The notes under the pieces are model-generated. The model saw only the letters and a list, made by a program, of their open reading frames with translations, was not told where the DNA came from and did not search any database. A DNA stretch of 64,000 bases from Candidatus Latescibacterota bacterium (lineage in GTDB: Bacteria; JAAXHH01): the NCBI GenBank assembly GCA_012270975.1, contig JAAXHH010000141.1:748732-812731 (forward strand), in the 5' to 3' direction. The position numbers and the translations under genes are program-made. Below, piece after piece: positions 25,525 through 34,011 of this stretch (positions are counted from its first letter, which is position 1; each line of letters opens with the position of its first letter).

Positions 25525-27396
25525 ATGGCAGTCCAGGCAGTCCAGGCAGACCAGGCAGACCAAGCAGACCAGCGAACGCAAATCGAGGAAAAGCTCAAGT
25601 CGCTGCCCGGCAAACCGGGCGTGTACCTGATGAAGGACGCCCGGTCGCGCATCATCTACGTGGGCAAGACCCGCGCGCTGCGCCAGCGTATCCGCGCTTA
25701 TTTCCAGAAGAACCGCCCCATGGACCCGAAGGCGGTCGCGCTGGCCAGCCGGATCCGCGACTTCGACTATGTGGCCACCGAATCGGAAGCCGACGCGCTC
25801 CTCCTCGAAGACCACCTCATCAAGGAACACCGGCCCCGGTACAACGTAATGCTCCGGGACGACAAGTCCTTTCCCTTCATCATGCTGACCAACGAGGCCT
25901 TCCCACGGGTCGTCGTAACGCGCAACGTCCGGGCGGACGGGGCCCGGTACTTCGGACCCTACACCAACGTTAAGGCCATGCGGAGGACCATCGACCTGGT
26001 CCGGAAAGTGTTCCCGCTGCGCACCTGCCCGAGCGCGAAGGCCTGGCCCTCAATGGACCGGCCCTGCCTCGACTACTACATCGACCGCTGCCCCGGGCCG
26101 TGCAAAGGCCATATCGACGAGGAAGGCTACGGCGAGATCATCGACCAGGTGTGCCAGTTTCTCTCCGGGAGGACGAAGGACCTGCTGAAACAACTGAAGG
26201 AACGCATGGCACAGGCATCGGGGCAACTGCAGTTCGAACTGGCGGGACGCCTGCGCGACCAGATCATCGCCATCGAGAAGACGACCGTCCGCCAGCGGGC
26301 TTTCACGAGCAAGGAAGTGGACCGGGATATCATCGGAATCGCACGAAACGGAAACGATGTGTGCGGGGCGGTACTCCAGGTCAGGGAGGGCAAGCTGCTG
26401 GGCAAGGAGCACTTCTTCCTGACGGCGCCTGAAGAGGCCACGGAACCGGAAACGCTGGGGGCGTTTCTGACCCAGTACTACCTCGCCGCGCAGCTGTGGC
26501 CCGACGAGATCCTCCTCACCGGCGAGCCGGAGGGTATCGAAGCATTCAGGGAATGGACGGCACGGAAGCGCGGTTCGAAAGTGGACATCGCCGTGCCCCG
26601 GCGCGGCGACAAGGCCGCCATGGTCCGGCTGGCGGTCCAGAACGCGGAACTGCAACTGAACACCCACGCGCTGAAGCGGGCGGAATCCAGGGTCCGCCGC
26701 AGCATCCCGGCCTCGGTCGGGTCCCTGCAGGAAGTACTCGATCTTGCCATACCGCCGAGACGCATCGAAACATTCGACATATCCAACATACAGGGCTCGG
26801 ACCCGGTGGCCTCCATGGTCTGTTTCGTGGACGGCCGGCCCCGGAAGACGGACTACCGGAAGTTCAAGGTCAAGGACGTGATCGGCCCCAATGACTTCGC
26901 CATGATGCAGGAAGTGGTCGGCCGCCGCTACCGGCGGTTGCTCGACGAAAGCAAGCCCCTCCCCGACCTCGTGCTCATCGACGGAGGAAAGGGACAGCTG
27001 TCCAGCGTCCGGCAGGTCCTGAACGAACTGGGCTTGGTCGACCTGCCCGTCATCGGCCTGGCGAAGCGGCTGGAGGAAGTCTTCCGGCCGGGACAGTCCG
27101 AACCGATCGTCATCCCGCGATCCTCACCGGCCCTGAAAATGCTCATGCAGGCCCGAGACGAAGCCCACCGGTTCGCCGTCACCTTTCACCGGCAGCGGCG
27201 GGGAAGCCGCATGATCCGGTCCGAACTGGACAACATCCCGGGTGTGGGGCCGAAGCGCAAGCAGCAACTGATTCTGGCGCTCGGATCGGTAGAGCGGATC
27301 AGGAAGTGCACCGAGGAAGAACTCACGGCGGTGAAGGGGATGGGCAAAGAAGCGGCGCGGAGTGTGTACCGGTATTTCCATCCGGAAGTATCTTGA
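25525..27396 (+). CDS. uvrC: Excinuclease ABC subunit C
   Basis: Dual-incision endonuclease of nucleotide excision repair. The 623-residue protein holds the GIY-YIG domain (PGVYLMKDARSRIIYVGKT, about 32-50), the UvrB-binding UVR helix (FELAGRLRDQIIAIEKT, about 233-249), the RNase H-like domain with ETFDISNIQGSD and VLIDGGKGQLSS, and a C-terminal helix-hairpin-helix (NIPGVGPKRKQQL). The N-terminal residues 2-16 (AVQAVQADQADQADQ) are coded by array R4 and have no counterpart in other UvrC proteins. No clear ribosome binding site precedes the ATG; a downstream start after the repeat has no ATG before the conserved domain. Confidence 0.96.
   Translation: MAVQAVQADQADQADQRTQIEEKLKSLPGKPGVYLMKDARSRIIYVGKTRALRQRIRAYFQKNRPMDPKAVALASRIRDFDYVATESEADALLLEDHLIKEHRPRYNVMLRDDKSFPFIMLTNEAFPRVVVTRNVRADGARYFGPYTNVKAMRRTIDLVRKVFPLRTCPSAKAWPSMDRPCLDYYIDRCPGPCKGHIDEEGYGEIIDQVCQFLSGRTKDLLKQLKERMAQASGQLQFELAGRLRDQIIAIEKTTVRQRAFTSKEVDRDIIGIARNGNDVCGAVLQVREGKLLGKEHFFLTAPEEATEPETLGAFLTQYYLAAQLWPDEILLTGEPEGIEAFREWTARKRGSKVDIAVPRRGDKAAMVRLAVQNAELQLNTHALKRAESRVRRSIPASVGSLQEVLDLAIPPRRIETFDISNIQGSDPVASMVCFVDGRPRKTDYRKFKVKDVIGPNDFAMMQEVVGRRYRRLLDESKPLPDLVLIDGGKGQLSSVRQVLNELGLVDLPVIGLAKRLEEVFRPGQSEPIVIPRSSPALKMLMQARDEAHRFAVTFHRQRRGSRMIRSELDNIPGVGPKRKQQLILALGSVERIRKCTEEELTAVKGMGKEAARSVYRYFHPEVS
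25528..25572. repeat. 9-bp-period array R4
   Basis: Five units: GCAGTCCAG twice, GCAGACCAG, GCAGACCAA, GCAGACCAG. They begin right after the uvrC start codon and stay in frame, encoding Ala-Val-Gln or Ala-Asp-Gln triplets. Confidence 0.85.
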
Positions 27397-27402
27397 ATCG
27401 TC

Positions 27403-27440
27403 CGGTCCGGCCTGGGCCGAGCGGCCTGGAGCGGCCTGAC
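27403..27440. repeat. 9-bp-period array R5
   Basis: Degenerate GGCCTG-containing units with 9- to 10-base spacing, starting seven bases after the uvrC stop codon. Confidence 0.4.
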
Positions 27441-27603
27441 GGTGTGCGGAATCAGATTGCGCGGGAGGAAGAAGCGGCTTAGTATGTTTGTAGCCGTGCC
27501 CGGGTTTAAGTTTGAATAATCCCGGCGCGGTTTTTGAATACTTCAATGGGTTCGGATTGGCGGTATGGCAGCCTGATCGCTTTTGATACTTTGACAGATT
27601 CCT

Positions 27604-27623
27604 GACGCCTTCGCATCGGCGTC
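27604..27623. promoter_or_regulatory. Inverted repeat upstream of the AhpD-like gene
   Basis: GACGCC (27604-27609) and GGCGTC (27618-27623) flank an eight-base loop, seven bases before the GGAGG of the next gene. It could be an operator or a leader hairpin affecting translation. Confidence 0.3.
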
Positions 27624-27643
27624 GGGCTCCGGAGGATACATAC

Positions 27644-27997
27644 GTGGGCAAGGTTCTCAGGTCGTACGAGTTGCTGGAAGAACGGATGAAGGAAATCTAC
27701 TTCGATTTCTACCGGGAGACATACCGGGAGGGCACTGCGCTCGACAACAAGACCAAGGAACTGATTGCCATAGCCGCCTCGCTGAGCGCGGGATGCCAGA
27801 ACTGCCTGGAAGGTCACCTCAAGAAGGCCATGAAGTACGGCGCCGACGGCGCGGAGATCCGCGAAGCCGTGGCCATCGCCGTGGGGGTGGCGGCCGCCAC
27901 GATCGTGGACCGCAGCGACCTGGCGAATTTCGAGATGAATTTTAACGAACTGCTCAATAGAGCGGCCAAGGCGGAGAAGGCGGGCAGCAAGTCCTGA
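27644..27997 (+). CDS. Carboxymuconolactone decarboxylase family protein (AhpD-like)
   Basis: A 117-residue all-helical protein of the CMD/AhpD family. The redox motif C51-Q-N-C54 with His58 (SAGCQNCLEGHL) is present, which in AhpD-type members supports peroxide reduction or disulfide exchange. The start is GTG with GGAGG eight bases upstream. It precedes a TlpA-like thioredoxin by 126 bases on the same strand, so a shared redox role is plausible. The exact partner is unknown. Confidence 0.88.
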   Translation: MGKVLRSYELLEERMKEIYFDFYRETYREGTALDNKTKELIAIAASLSAGCQNCLEGHLKKAMKYGADGAEIREAVAIAVGVAAATIVDRSDLANFEMNFNELLNRAAKAEKAGSKS

Positions 27998-28123
27998 GAT
28001 GCCAATACCCGGCTCGGGTCGGATCCGCAGATCCGGGTACTTGCTTTGCGGCAATCCCGGGTGTTGATGTTAAGAAGATACGCGGCTGATATAGAAAACG
28101 ATCTATCTGAACTGGAGGACAGT

Positions 28124-28849
28124 GTGAAAAGCATATCTACGACGTTCTTGTGCGCCTTGTTTGCCACGGTCACCGTCCTGTCCAGTGCGCAGGCGCAGAC
28201 CGCGGACCAGGGCGTGCAGCCCCTGACCGACGACGAGCAGAAGATCGTCGCCTACATCATGAAGCAGGTTTCGGAGTCCAAGGCCGGCAAGCCGAACTTC
28301 GGTCCGGAAACGGCCATGGCCGTATACAATGAGCTTGGGATCCAGGTCACCCCGAACATGGTTCCCCGCATCCGGGCGGCCGTCGTGGCCGAGCTGAAGG
28401 CCATCGAGGCCCGGCTCATGCTGAAGGAAGGCAGCGCCGCGCCCGATTTCAACCTGCCGGTCCTGGGCGGCGGCGAGGCCAGTCTTTCCGCCTTGAAGGG
28501 GAAGGTGGTCGTGGTGAACTTCTGGGCCACCTGGTGTCCGCCCTGCCTCGTGGAGATGCCGATGCTGAACGAACTCTACGCGACGTACAGGGACCAGGGG
28601 GTCGAGGTGCTCGGTCTTTCACTCGACGAAGAGGGACTTCCCATCACGAAACCCTTCGTCGAAAAGCTGAACGTATCCTATCCCATCGTGGAAGCGGACC
28701 GGAAAACCTACCAGGCGTACGGCAACGTGCTTACCATACCCCACACCTTCGTGATCGATCGCGAAGGCACCGTCACGAAGCGGTTCGTCAACAACCAGAC
28801 GAAAGACGAATTCGAAGCCGCGATCAAGGCTGCGCTGGCGAAGAAGTAG
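28124..28849 (+). CDS. Exported TlpA/ResA-like thioredoxin
   Basis: A 241-residue periplasmic thiol-disulfide protein. It begins with GTG (GGAGG five bases upstream) and a signal peptide ending about residue 24 (SSAQA). Residues about 30-100 form a helical region of unknown role, and 103-240 the thioredoxin fold with APDFNLPVL, active-site W-C138-P-P-C141 and the cis-proline stretch IPHTFVID. An open frame continues upstream to an ATG at 28046 region but would bury the signal peptide. Likely role: keeping exported cysteines, for example of c-type cytochromes, reduced. Confidence 0.9.
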   Translation: MKSISTTFLCALFATVTVLSSAQAQTADQGVQPLTDDEQKIVAYIMKQVSESKAGKPNFGPETAMAVYNELGIQVTPNMVPRIRAAVVAELKAIEARLMLKEGSAAPDFNLPVLGGGEASLSALKGKVVVVNFWATWCPPCLVEMPMLNELYATYRDQGVEVLGLSLDEEGLPITKPFVEKLNVSYPIVEADRKTYQAYGNVLTIPHTFVIDREGTVTKRFVNNQTKDEFEAAIKAALAKK

Positions 28850-28897
28850 GCGGGCCAGCGTCCAAGGGCTGACTACGGGACGGTACTACGAAACCGC

Positions 28898-29992
28898 CTA
28901 TCGGTCCGCCCTGCAGGTTTCAATAGCTTCCATGTTCAGCGATACGCCCAGACCGGGCCGGTCAGATACACGGATCCGTCCGCCATCGATCCTTTCCGGC
29001 GGTTCGATGAGTTCGTGCCTCCACGGCACCTCTCCCCAGGCGTATTCAAGGATCTGAAAACCGGGATGGGCGGCCATGGCCTGAACGCCCGCCGCGATGG
29101 TCAACGGCCCGAAGGGACCGTGCGGCGCGGTGGGTATCCCCCGGCCCTCCGCCATGGCGGCGACCTTCTTCAGTTCCCACAGGCCGCCCACGATCGTTAC
29201 GTCCGGCATGATGACGTCCATCAGTCCCTGGTCCAGGACGGGCCAGAACCCATTCCGGTACATCAGGCTCTCCCCTCCCGCCAGCGATACGTCGATGTGA
29301 TCCTTGATGGCCCGGTAGCCCTCGTGGTCGTCGTCGGGCACGGGTTCCTCGTACCAGTACAGGTCCAGGTCCCTGAGCGCGTCGAAGACCTCGCATCCGC
29401 CCCGGGCGGTGAAGTGGCTGTGACAGTCGATCAGCAGGGATACGTCCGGACCGATCGCGTCACGCACCGCTTCCATGCAGGAGATGCCCTCCCGGGCGTC
29501 CGAAGCCCGGTCGATACCGGAGGGCATCCCGTCGAAGGGCGCGAGCTTCACGGCGCCGAAACCGTCCGCGACCGCCGCTTCGGCGTTCCGTGCGAACCCT
29601 TCTGGCGTCCGGTCGGTGGTAGCCCGATTGATGTTGGCGTAGAGGGGGATCTCCTCGCGGCAACGGCCTCCGATGAGGTCGGCCACCGGTACGCCCAGGA
29701 CCTTCCCCTTGATATCCCACAGGGCCTGGTCGAGGGCGCTCAGCGCCATCACTTTCGACCTGTCCACGGGCGAAGGGAGGAGCTCGGCCAGGATGCGTTC
29801 GATGGCGCCGGGATCGCGGCCGGCCAGCACGGGTTCTACCTGCTGCAGGAAATCCACGCTACCGGACCTTGCGCCACCGGGATTCACCTCGCCGAACCCG
29901 GTGATCCCCTCGTCGGTATGCACTGCCAGGAACGTCCAGTCGCCCCGATGGTTCACGTGGACGGAGTGGGACTTCAGTCCGGTTATCTTCAT
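28898..29992 (-). CDS. Enolase-superfamily enzyme (mandelate racemase/muconate lactonizing type)
   Basis: A 364-residue sugar-acid dehydratase or racemase candidate. Metal ligands are visible as Asp in LLIDCHSHF, Glu in YWYEEPVPDD and Glu in LAGGESLMY. The general-base candidates are Lys in VKLAPFDG and His in TAPHGPFGP. The motif set resembles mandelate-racemase-group dehydratases acting on acid sugars; the substrate cannot be named. It is divergent from the SDR at 30208 and faces the TlpA-like gene tail to tail. No ribosome binding site is obvious before the ATG at 29992. Confidence 0.88.
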   Translation of the reverse strand: MKITGLKSHSVHVNHRGDWTFLAVHTDEGITGFGEVNPGGARSGSVDFLQQVEPVLAGRDPGAIERILAELLPSPVDRSKVMALSALDQALWDIKGKVLGVPVADLIGGRCREEIPLYANINRATTDRTPEGFARNAEAAVADGFGAVKLAPFDGMPSGIDRASDAREGISCMEAVRDAIGPDVSLLIDCHSHFTARGGCEVFDALRDLDLYWYEEPVPDDDHEGYRAIKDHIDVSLAGGESLMYRNGFWPVLDQGLMDVIMPDVTIVGGLWELKKVAAMAEGRGIPTAPHGPFGPLTIAAGVQAMAAHPGFQILEYAWGEVPWRHELIEPPERIDGGRIRVSDRPGLGVSLNMEAIETCRADR

Positions 29993-30014
29993 GGTCTAAC
30001 GCTACATTCTGTCA

Positions 30015-30043
30015 TTGATTGCGGCAATGCATTTGTTTATATA
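30015..30043 (+). promoter_or_regulatory. Possible promoter for the SDR-PhyH pair
   Basis: TTGATT (30015-30020), 17-base spacer, TATATA (30038-30043) in the divergent gap. The leader to the SDR start would be about 165 bases; I see nothing else in it. Confidence 0.35.
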
Positions 30044-30207
30044 ACGCCATGGCCGGGCCGGTTTTTCCTGTGGTCCCGGTCACATGTCAAGAAAAACGGG
30101 TATACAACTCCGGACAGGGACGCGGCGGCGGGCTACGGAAAGCGGGATTACTTCTCCAGACAAGTATCCGGCTGCCGACAACGAATCGATTCGACGAAGG
30201 GAGTGGC

Positions 30208-30912
30208 ATGAGTGCGCGACGTGTAGCGGTCATTACGGGGGCGGGACGCGGCATGGGGGCGGCCATCGCGAAGAACCTGGCCGGCCAGGGGTGGTCCGTC
30301 GCGCTGCTGTCTCCCTCCGGGGCGGCGGAATCACTCGCCGGCGAACTTGGGGGCATCGGCGTGACGGGGTCCGTCACGGACGAAGCCGACCTGCGGAAAC
30401 TGGTGGACCTGACCATGGACGCCCACGGACGCATCGATGGCGTCGTCAACAGCACGGGGCATCCGCCAAAGGGCAGCCTCCTGGACATACCGGACGCGGA
30501 CTGGCACGAGGGACTGGATATCGTGTTTCTCAACGTGGTGCGCATGGCGCGCCTCGTTACCCCGATCATGGTTGGCCAGGGCGGTGGATCGATCGTGAAC
30601 ATCTCGACCTACGCCGCCTTCGAACCGGAACATTACTTTCCCGTATCGACAGCCTTCCGGGCGGCCCTGGCGAGTTATACGAAGATCTACGCCGACAACC
30701 ACGCCGGGGACAACATCCGGATGAACAACATCCTGCCGGGGTTCATCAACAGCCTGCCGGAATCGGAGGCCTTCAAGTCGCGCATTCCCATGGGACGCTA
30801 CGGCACCGTGGAAGAGATCGCGGAAACGGCCGCGTTCCTGCTGTCCCCCGGGTCCGGCTATATCACGGGGCAGAACCTGCGGGTCGACGGGGGCATTACC
30901 CGGTCGGTCTGA
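30208..30912 (+). CDS. Short-chain dehydrogenase-fold protein lacking the YxxxK catalytic pair
   Basis: A 234-residue SDR with an intact cofactor motif TGAGRGMG (10-17), the structural N/S element (NISTYAA, 131-137) and the end motif LRVDGGI. At the catalytic position the usual Tyr-x-x-x-Lys followed by Ala-Ala-Leu reads S147-T-A-F-R151-A-A-L, so both Tyr and Lys are replaced; a Tyr lies four residues earlier. The start is supported by AGGGAG four bases upstream. A PhyH gene follows after 21 bases. The protein may be a non-classical reductase or a structural member. Confidence 0.85.
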   Translation: MSARRVAVITGAGRGMGAAIAKNLAGQGWSVALLSPSGAAESLAGELGGIGVTGSVTDEADLRKLVDLTMDAHGRIDGVVNSTGHPPKGSLLDIPDADWHEGLDIVFLNVVRMARLVTPIMVGQGGGSIVNISTYAAFEPEHYFPVSTAFRAALASYTKIYADNHAGDNIRMNNILPGFINSLPESEAFKSRIPMGRYGTVEEIAETAAFLLSPGSGYITGQNLRVDGGITRSV

Positions 30913-30933
30913 GCGATCCGAACAGGGGCGAAT

Positions 30934-31674
30934 ATGGAGCAGGTCGACCTGGCGTTTTTTCGTCAGAACGGATTCATCAATCTCGGAAAGGTCCTCACCG
31001 ACGAAGAGGTAGATCGATTTTGCGGCCTCTTCGACGAGGACCGCCGTCGGTTCCCCTATTTCTGGCATGCCTACGGCCATCACCAGGAAGCCAACTACGA
31101 CGCGCTCATCACCACGCCGGCCTTCGACGGACTGATACGCCATCCCGCCATCTATAGCACCATCGAGGAACTGATGGGCGGTCCGCTCTGTTTCGGAGAA
31201 ATCGGGCTACGGTCCATGGGACCGTACAAGGGCGAGTTCCACCAGCGGTGGCACCGCGACAAGGCCCACTGGTTCGACCATCCCCTCCGCATGGACTACA
31301 TCCAGCTCATGGCCTATTTCACCGACGTAGACGAAAACACCCACTGCTTCTCCATTTCGCCCGAAGGGATCGATCAACCTGTCCTGAAAGAGAGCGGCGC
31401 GCAACTGGAGCGGGGTGTCTACGACCTCCACGGACCCGCGGGCACCTGCGCCTTGTTCAACGTATCGGTGCTCCACACGGCCACCACGCGTCCCACGCGG
31501 GCCGTGCGGAAGACCGCGCAGATCTACTACGGCCACCGGGACCGGGCACCTCTTGCCAATGATTCGGGGATTCCCGCCACCCTTTGGCGGGACAGCGACG
31601 ACCCGGAAACCCGGGCCTTCTATGGCGTCCTGAACGAACGTACCAGGCTCTACATGGAGGCTTTCGGAGGGTAG
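30934..31674 (+). CDS. Phytanoyl-CoA dioxygenase (PhyH) family protein
   Basis: A 246-residue iron(II)/2-oxoglutarate oxygenase. Metal triad H107-R-D109 (QRWHRDKAHW) and distal His181 (VLHTATTRP), with an Arg at 189 or 192 as 2-oxoglutarate ligand. It follows the atypical SDR by 21 bases in the same direction, so the two are probably one transcript and may act on one compound. Substrate unknown. Confidence 0.86.
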   Translation: MEQVDLAFFRQNGFINLGKVLTDEEVDRFCGLFDEDRRRFPYFWHAYGHHQEANYDALITTPAFDGLIRHPAIYSTIEELMGGPLCFGEIGLRSMGPYKGEFHQRWHRDKAHWFDHPLRMDYIQLMAYFTDVDENTHCFSISPEGIDQPVLKESGAQLERGVYDLHGPAGTCALFNVSVLHTATTRPTRAVRKTAQIYYGHRDRAPLANDSGIPATLWRDSDDPETRAFYGVLNERTRLYMEAFGG

Positions 31675-31687
31675 GCGGAATAGGCGT

Positions 31688-32110
31688 TCAGACGAACTCC
31701 AGATCTCCGGACGACCTCATGCGGCGATAGTAGCACCCGCTACGGTACCGCCCGTCACTGTCCTTTGTGTGACAGGCTCCGCCGCCCCGGGGCGTCACGA
31801 GAAAGACCACGGAGTTCTGCTCGCAGTTCACGCGGATTTCATCGATTCCCAGCGCGTTTCCCGAGGTGGCGCCTTTCACCCACAGCTCATTCCGCGAAGT
31901 GCTCCAAAACGTGGCAATGCCGGTCTTCAGGGATTCGTCCAGGGCCAGGCGATTGATGTAGGCCACGATCAACACTTCCCTCGTAGACGAATCCTGAACG
32001 ACCACCGGCAGGACATCCTCCCGGATGCCGGCGATCTGCCTGAGTTTCGAGAAATCCAGCGTCTCCTCTGTTCCCTCTTCCAATTGATTCGATCCTGATG
32101 AAGTCGCCAT
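31688..32110 (-). CDS. hisI: Phosphoribosyl-AMP cyclohydrolase
   Basis: Third step of histidine biosynthesis, opening the adenine ring of phosphoribosyl-AMP. The 140-residue protein carries the family segments LPVVVQDSSTREVLIVAYIN (about 34-53), TFWSTSRNELWVKGATSGN and the metal-binding end NCEQNS...GGGACHTKDSDG...SGCYYRR. It is the single-domain cyclohydrolase without the HisE pyrophosphatase part. GGAG lies five bases upstream of the ATG. Apart from hisD at 34821 no other his gene is near, so histidine genes are scattered here. Confidence 0.9.
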   Translation of the reverse strand: MATSSGSNQLEEGTEETLDFSKLRQIAGIREDVLPVVVQDSSTREVLIVAYINRLALDESLKTGIATFWSTSRNELWVKGATSGNALGIDEIRVNCEQNSVVFLVTPRGGGACHTKDSDGRYRSGCYYRRMRSSGDLEFV

Positions 32111-32134
32111 GGCTGCTCCATGTATATACGATGT

Positions 32135-32149
32135 ATCTACAAAGTAGAT
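32135..32149. promoter_or_regulatory. Short palindrome upstream of hisI
   Basis: ATCTAC and GTAGAT flank AAA, 25 bases before the hisI start. The size fits an operator half-site pair, but it may be chance in an AT-richer leader. Confidence 0.25.
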
Positions 32150-32226
32150 CTATGACTACCGGCACGGCAAATCGGTGAGAAGGTGGCGCACGGCCAGCCT
32201 GCCAATACGGCTGATTCGCTGATGAG

Positions 32227-32973
32227 TCAGATCAGATGGTCGTCCGCCGCGTGACGGGCGCCGACGCCCTTCTGCATTCGCATTAGCTGCTTCTGTCGGG
32301 GGGACAACCCTTCAAACCACTCGTCCCGGAAGCCGTCGTGCGGGTCGAGCTGGAAGAGGAGCATGGACTTGCGGTAGTGCCCGAAGAGAGCGTGCCGGTT
32401 GCGGTCGGTGGTATTCGCGCCGCCGCCGTGCCAGCACTGTCCGTTGAAGATCAGCACGCTGCCCGAGGAAGCCTCCGGCTGGTACACGTGCGGTACCTCC
32501 ATGCCTTCCGGCGGGCCGGCCCAACCGCTCTTGTGCGAACCGGGGACGATGCGCGTGCCGCCGATCTCCGCGTCGAAATCGTCCAGCATCCAGATGGTGT
32601 TCATCATCACGGGAGAAACCGGGTTCAGCATGTGCTGCGGTATATCGCTGTGAAAATCCTGGAATCCGTCGCCCGGCCGCACGATACGGGAGCTCAGGCT
32701 GCCCAGCACGAGGGTCTTGTCCAGCATTTGTTCCAGGATGGGCAGTACGACCGGGTGGTCGACGATCTGGAGAAAAACGGGGTCCAGGGTGGGCAGGTTC
32801 CGAACCAGCAGCGACGTGCCCCCGCGGTTCTCGTAACCGGCCTCGCCGTGTGCCGCAGCGACACGGATCAACGCCGCACGAAGCGTGCGTACCTGGGAAG
32901 CCGTCAGCACGCCGGGCAGCAGGGTAAAACCGAAAGTGTCGATTTCGGCGACGGCCTGATCGAATGGGGACAT
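32227..32973 (-). CDS. Phytanoyl-CoA dioxygenase (PhyH) family protein
   Basis: A 248-residue iron(II)/2-oxoglutarate oxygenase with His108-S-D110 (FQDFHSDIPQ), distal His182 (CWHGGG) and Arg193 (RHALFGHYRK). The IVPGSHKSGW stretch is typical. Its ATG overlaps the stop of the dienelactone hydrolase gene as TGATG, so the two are translationally coupled although the hydrolase is exported and this enzyme has no signal peptide. Substrate unknown. Confidence 0.87.
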   Translation of the reverse strand: MSPFDQAVAEIDTFGFTLLPGVLTASQVRTLRAALIRVAAAHGEAGYENRGGTSLLVRNLPTLDPVFLQIVDHPVVLPILEQMLDKTLVLGSLSSRIVRPGDGFQDFHSDIPQHMLNPVSPVMMNTIWMLDDFDAEIGGTRIVPGSHKSGWAGPPEGMEVPHVYQPEASSGSVLIFNGQCWHGGGANTTDRNRHALFGHYRKSMLLFQLDPHDGFRDEWFEGLSPRQKQLMRMQKGVGARHAADDHLI

Positions 32974-33827
32974 CAGTCGCTTCCCAGGGTCCGCTTCAGA
33001 TAGGCCTTCAGCCGCTCCCAGGCGTCCAGTGCGGGTTCCTCGTTCTTCGGATCGCGGTCCACGTACAGCCAGAACCCGTGGTTGACGTCGTCGTAGATGT
33101 GCACGTCGTTCTCCACGCCTGCCTGGCGGAGGGCGGCGACGAAGCGTTCCACCTGCTCGGGCGACGGTCCGCGGTCGAGCCCGGCGAAAGTACCGTAGAC
33201 CTCGTGGTGTATCGCGCTCAGCCTTTCCGGATCGTCGAGCAGGCGTCCATAGAAGATCGCCGTGGCATCGTGGTTCTCACCGCCCAGGGCGTAGCTCAAG
33301 GCGACCCCGCCGCCGTAGCACCAGCCCATGGCGCCGATCTTGCCGTTCACATCGGGTCGCGATCTCAGATAGGCCGCGGCGGCGTTCAGGTTGCGGATGA
33401 TCTTGTCCATGTCGTCCAGGGTTTCCCGCACGAGCGCCATGTTCTCGTCGCGGTTGCTCCCCGTCCGTCCCGAATACAGATCGGCCGCCAGGGCGACGTA
33501 GCCCTCTGCCGCCAGTGCGTCGGCCACCTGCCTGACGCGGTCGACCAGGCCGTTCCACTCGTGGATGAGAATGACGGCACCCCTCGGACCCGGACCTTCC
33601 GGTTCGGCCAGGTATCCCTTCGTAGCCGGATCCTCCTCGAAATATGTCAGGTCGCCGCCGCGAGGCGCGCCTGCCTTGCCGAGGATGGCTTCGGGAATCT
33701 GGCCTTCTGACGTGGGCGCGTACGGTACCTGCTGTGCATGGCTGCCCGGTGCCGCGACGGCAAGGATGATGAGAGCGGCGAATACCACGGGCGAAAAACA
33801 GTACCTGCTGGATGTTTTTCCGGACAT
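32973..33827 (-). CDS. Exported dienelactone hydrolase family protein
   Basis: A 284-residue alpha/beta-hydrolase with signal peptide (cleavage about 31, GSHA). The catalytic triad reads Cys170 (GWCYGGG), Asp218 (AGLDRG) and His250 (VNHGFW), as in dienelactone hydrolase. An insertion-free length and the HEWNGL motif (oxyanion region) fit the DLH group that cleaves lactones or esters. It is coupled to the PhyH gene. Natural substrate unknown. Confidence 0.88.
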   Translation of the reverse strand: MSGKTSSRYCFSPVVFAALIILAVAAPGSHAQQVPYAPTSEGQIPEAILGKAGAPRGGDLTYFEEDPATKGYLAEPEGPGPRGAVILIHEWNGLVDRVRQVADALAAEGYVALAADLYSGRTGSNRDENMALVRETLDDMDKIIRNLNAAAAYLRSRPDVNGKIGAMGWCYGGGVALSYALGGENHDATAIFYGRLLDDPERLSAIHHEVYGTFAGLDRGPSPEQVERFVAALRQAGVENDVHIYDDVNHGFWLYVDRDPKNEEPALDAWERLKAYLKRTLGSD

Positions 33828-34011
33828 GCGTTTTCCCCTTCGATCGGACCAGGAGCCCGGCTCCGACGCGACGGATCCTGAGTCCCGTGGGCATTTACTG
33901 TTTCCCTTGAACTGCGGGTTTCAATATACTTATCGGAACTGCGCGAATCAATCGTGAAATCTTGCGTGAAACCACCTGTCCCTATCGAGTGACTGCCCTG
34001 CAGGAGAACCC

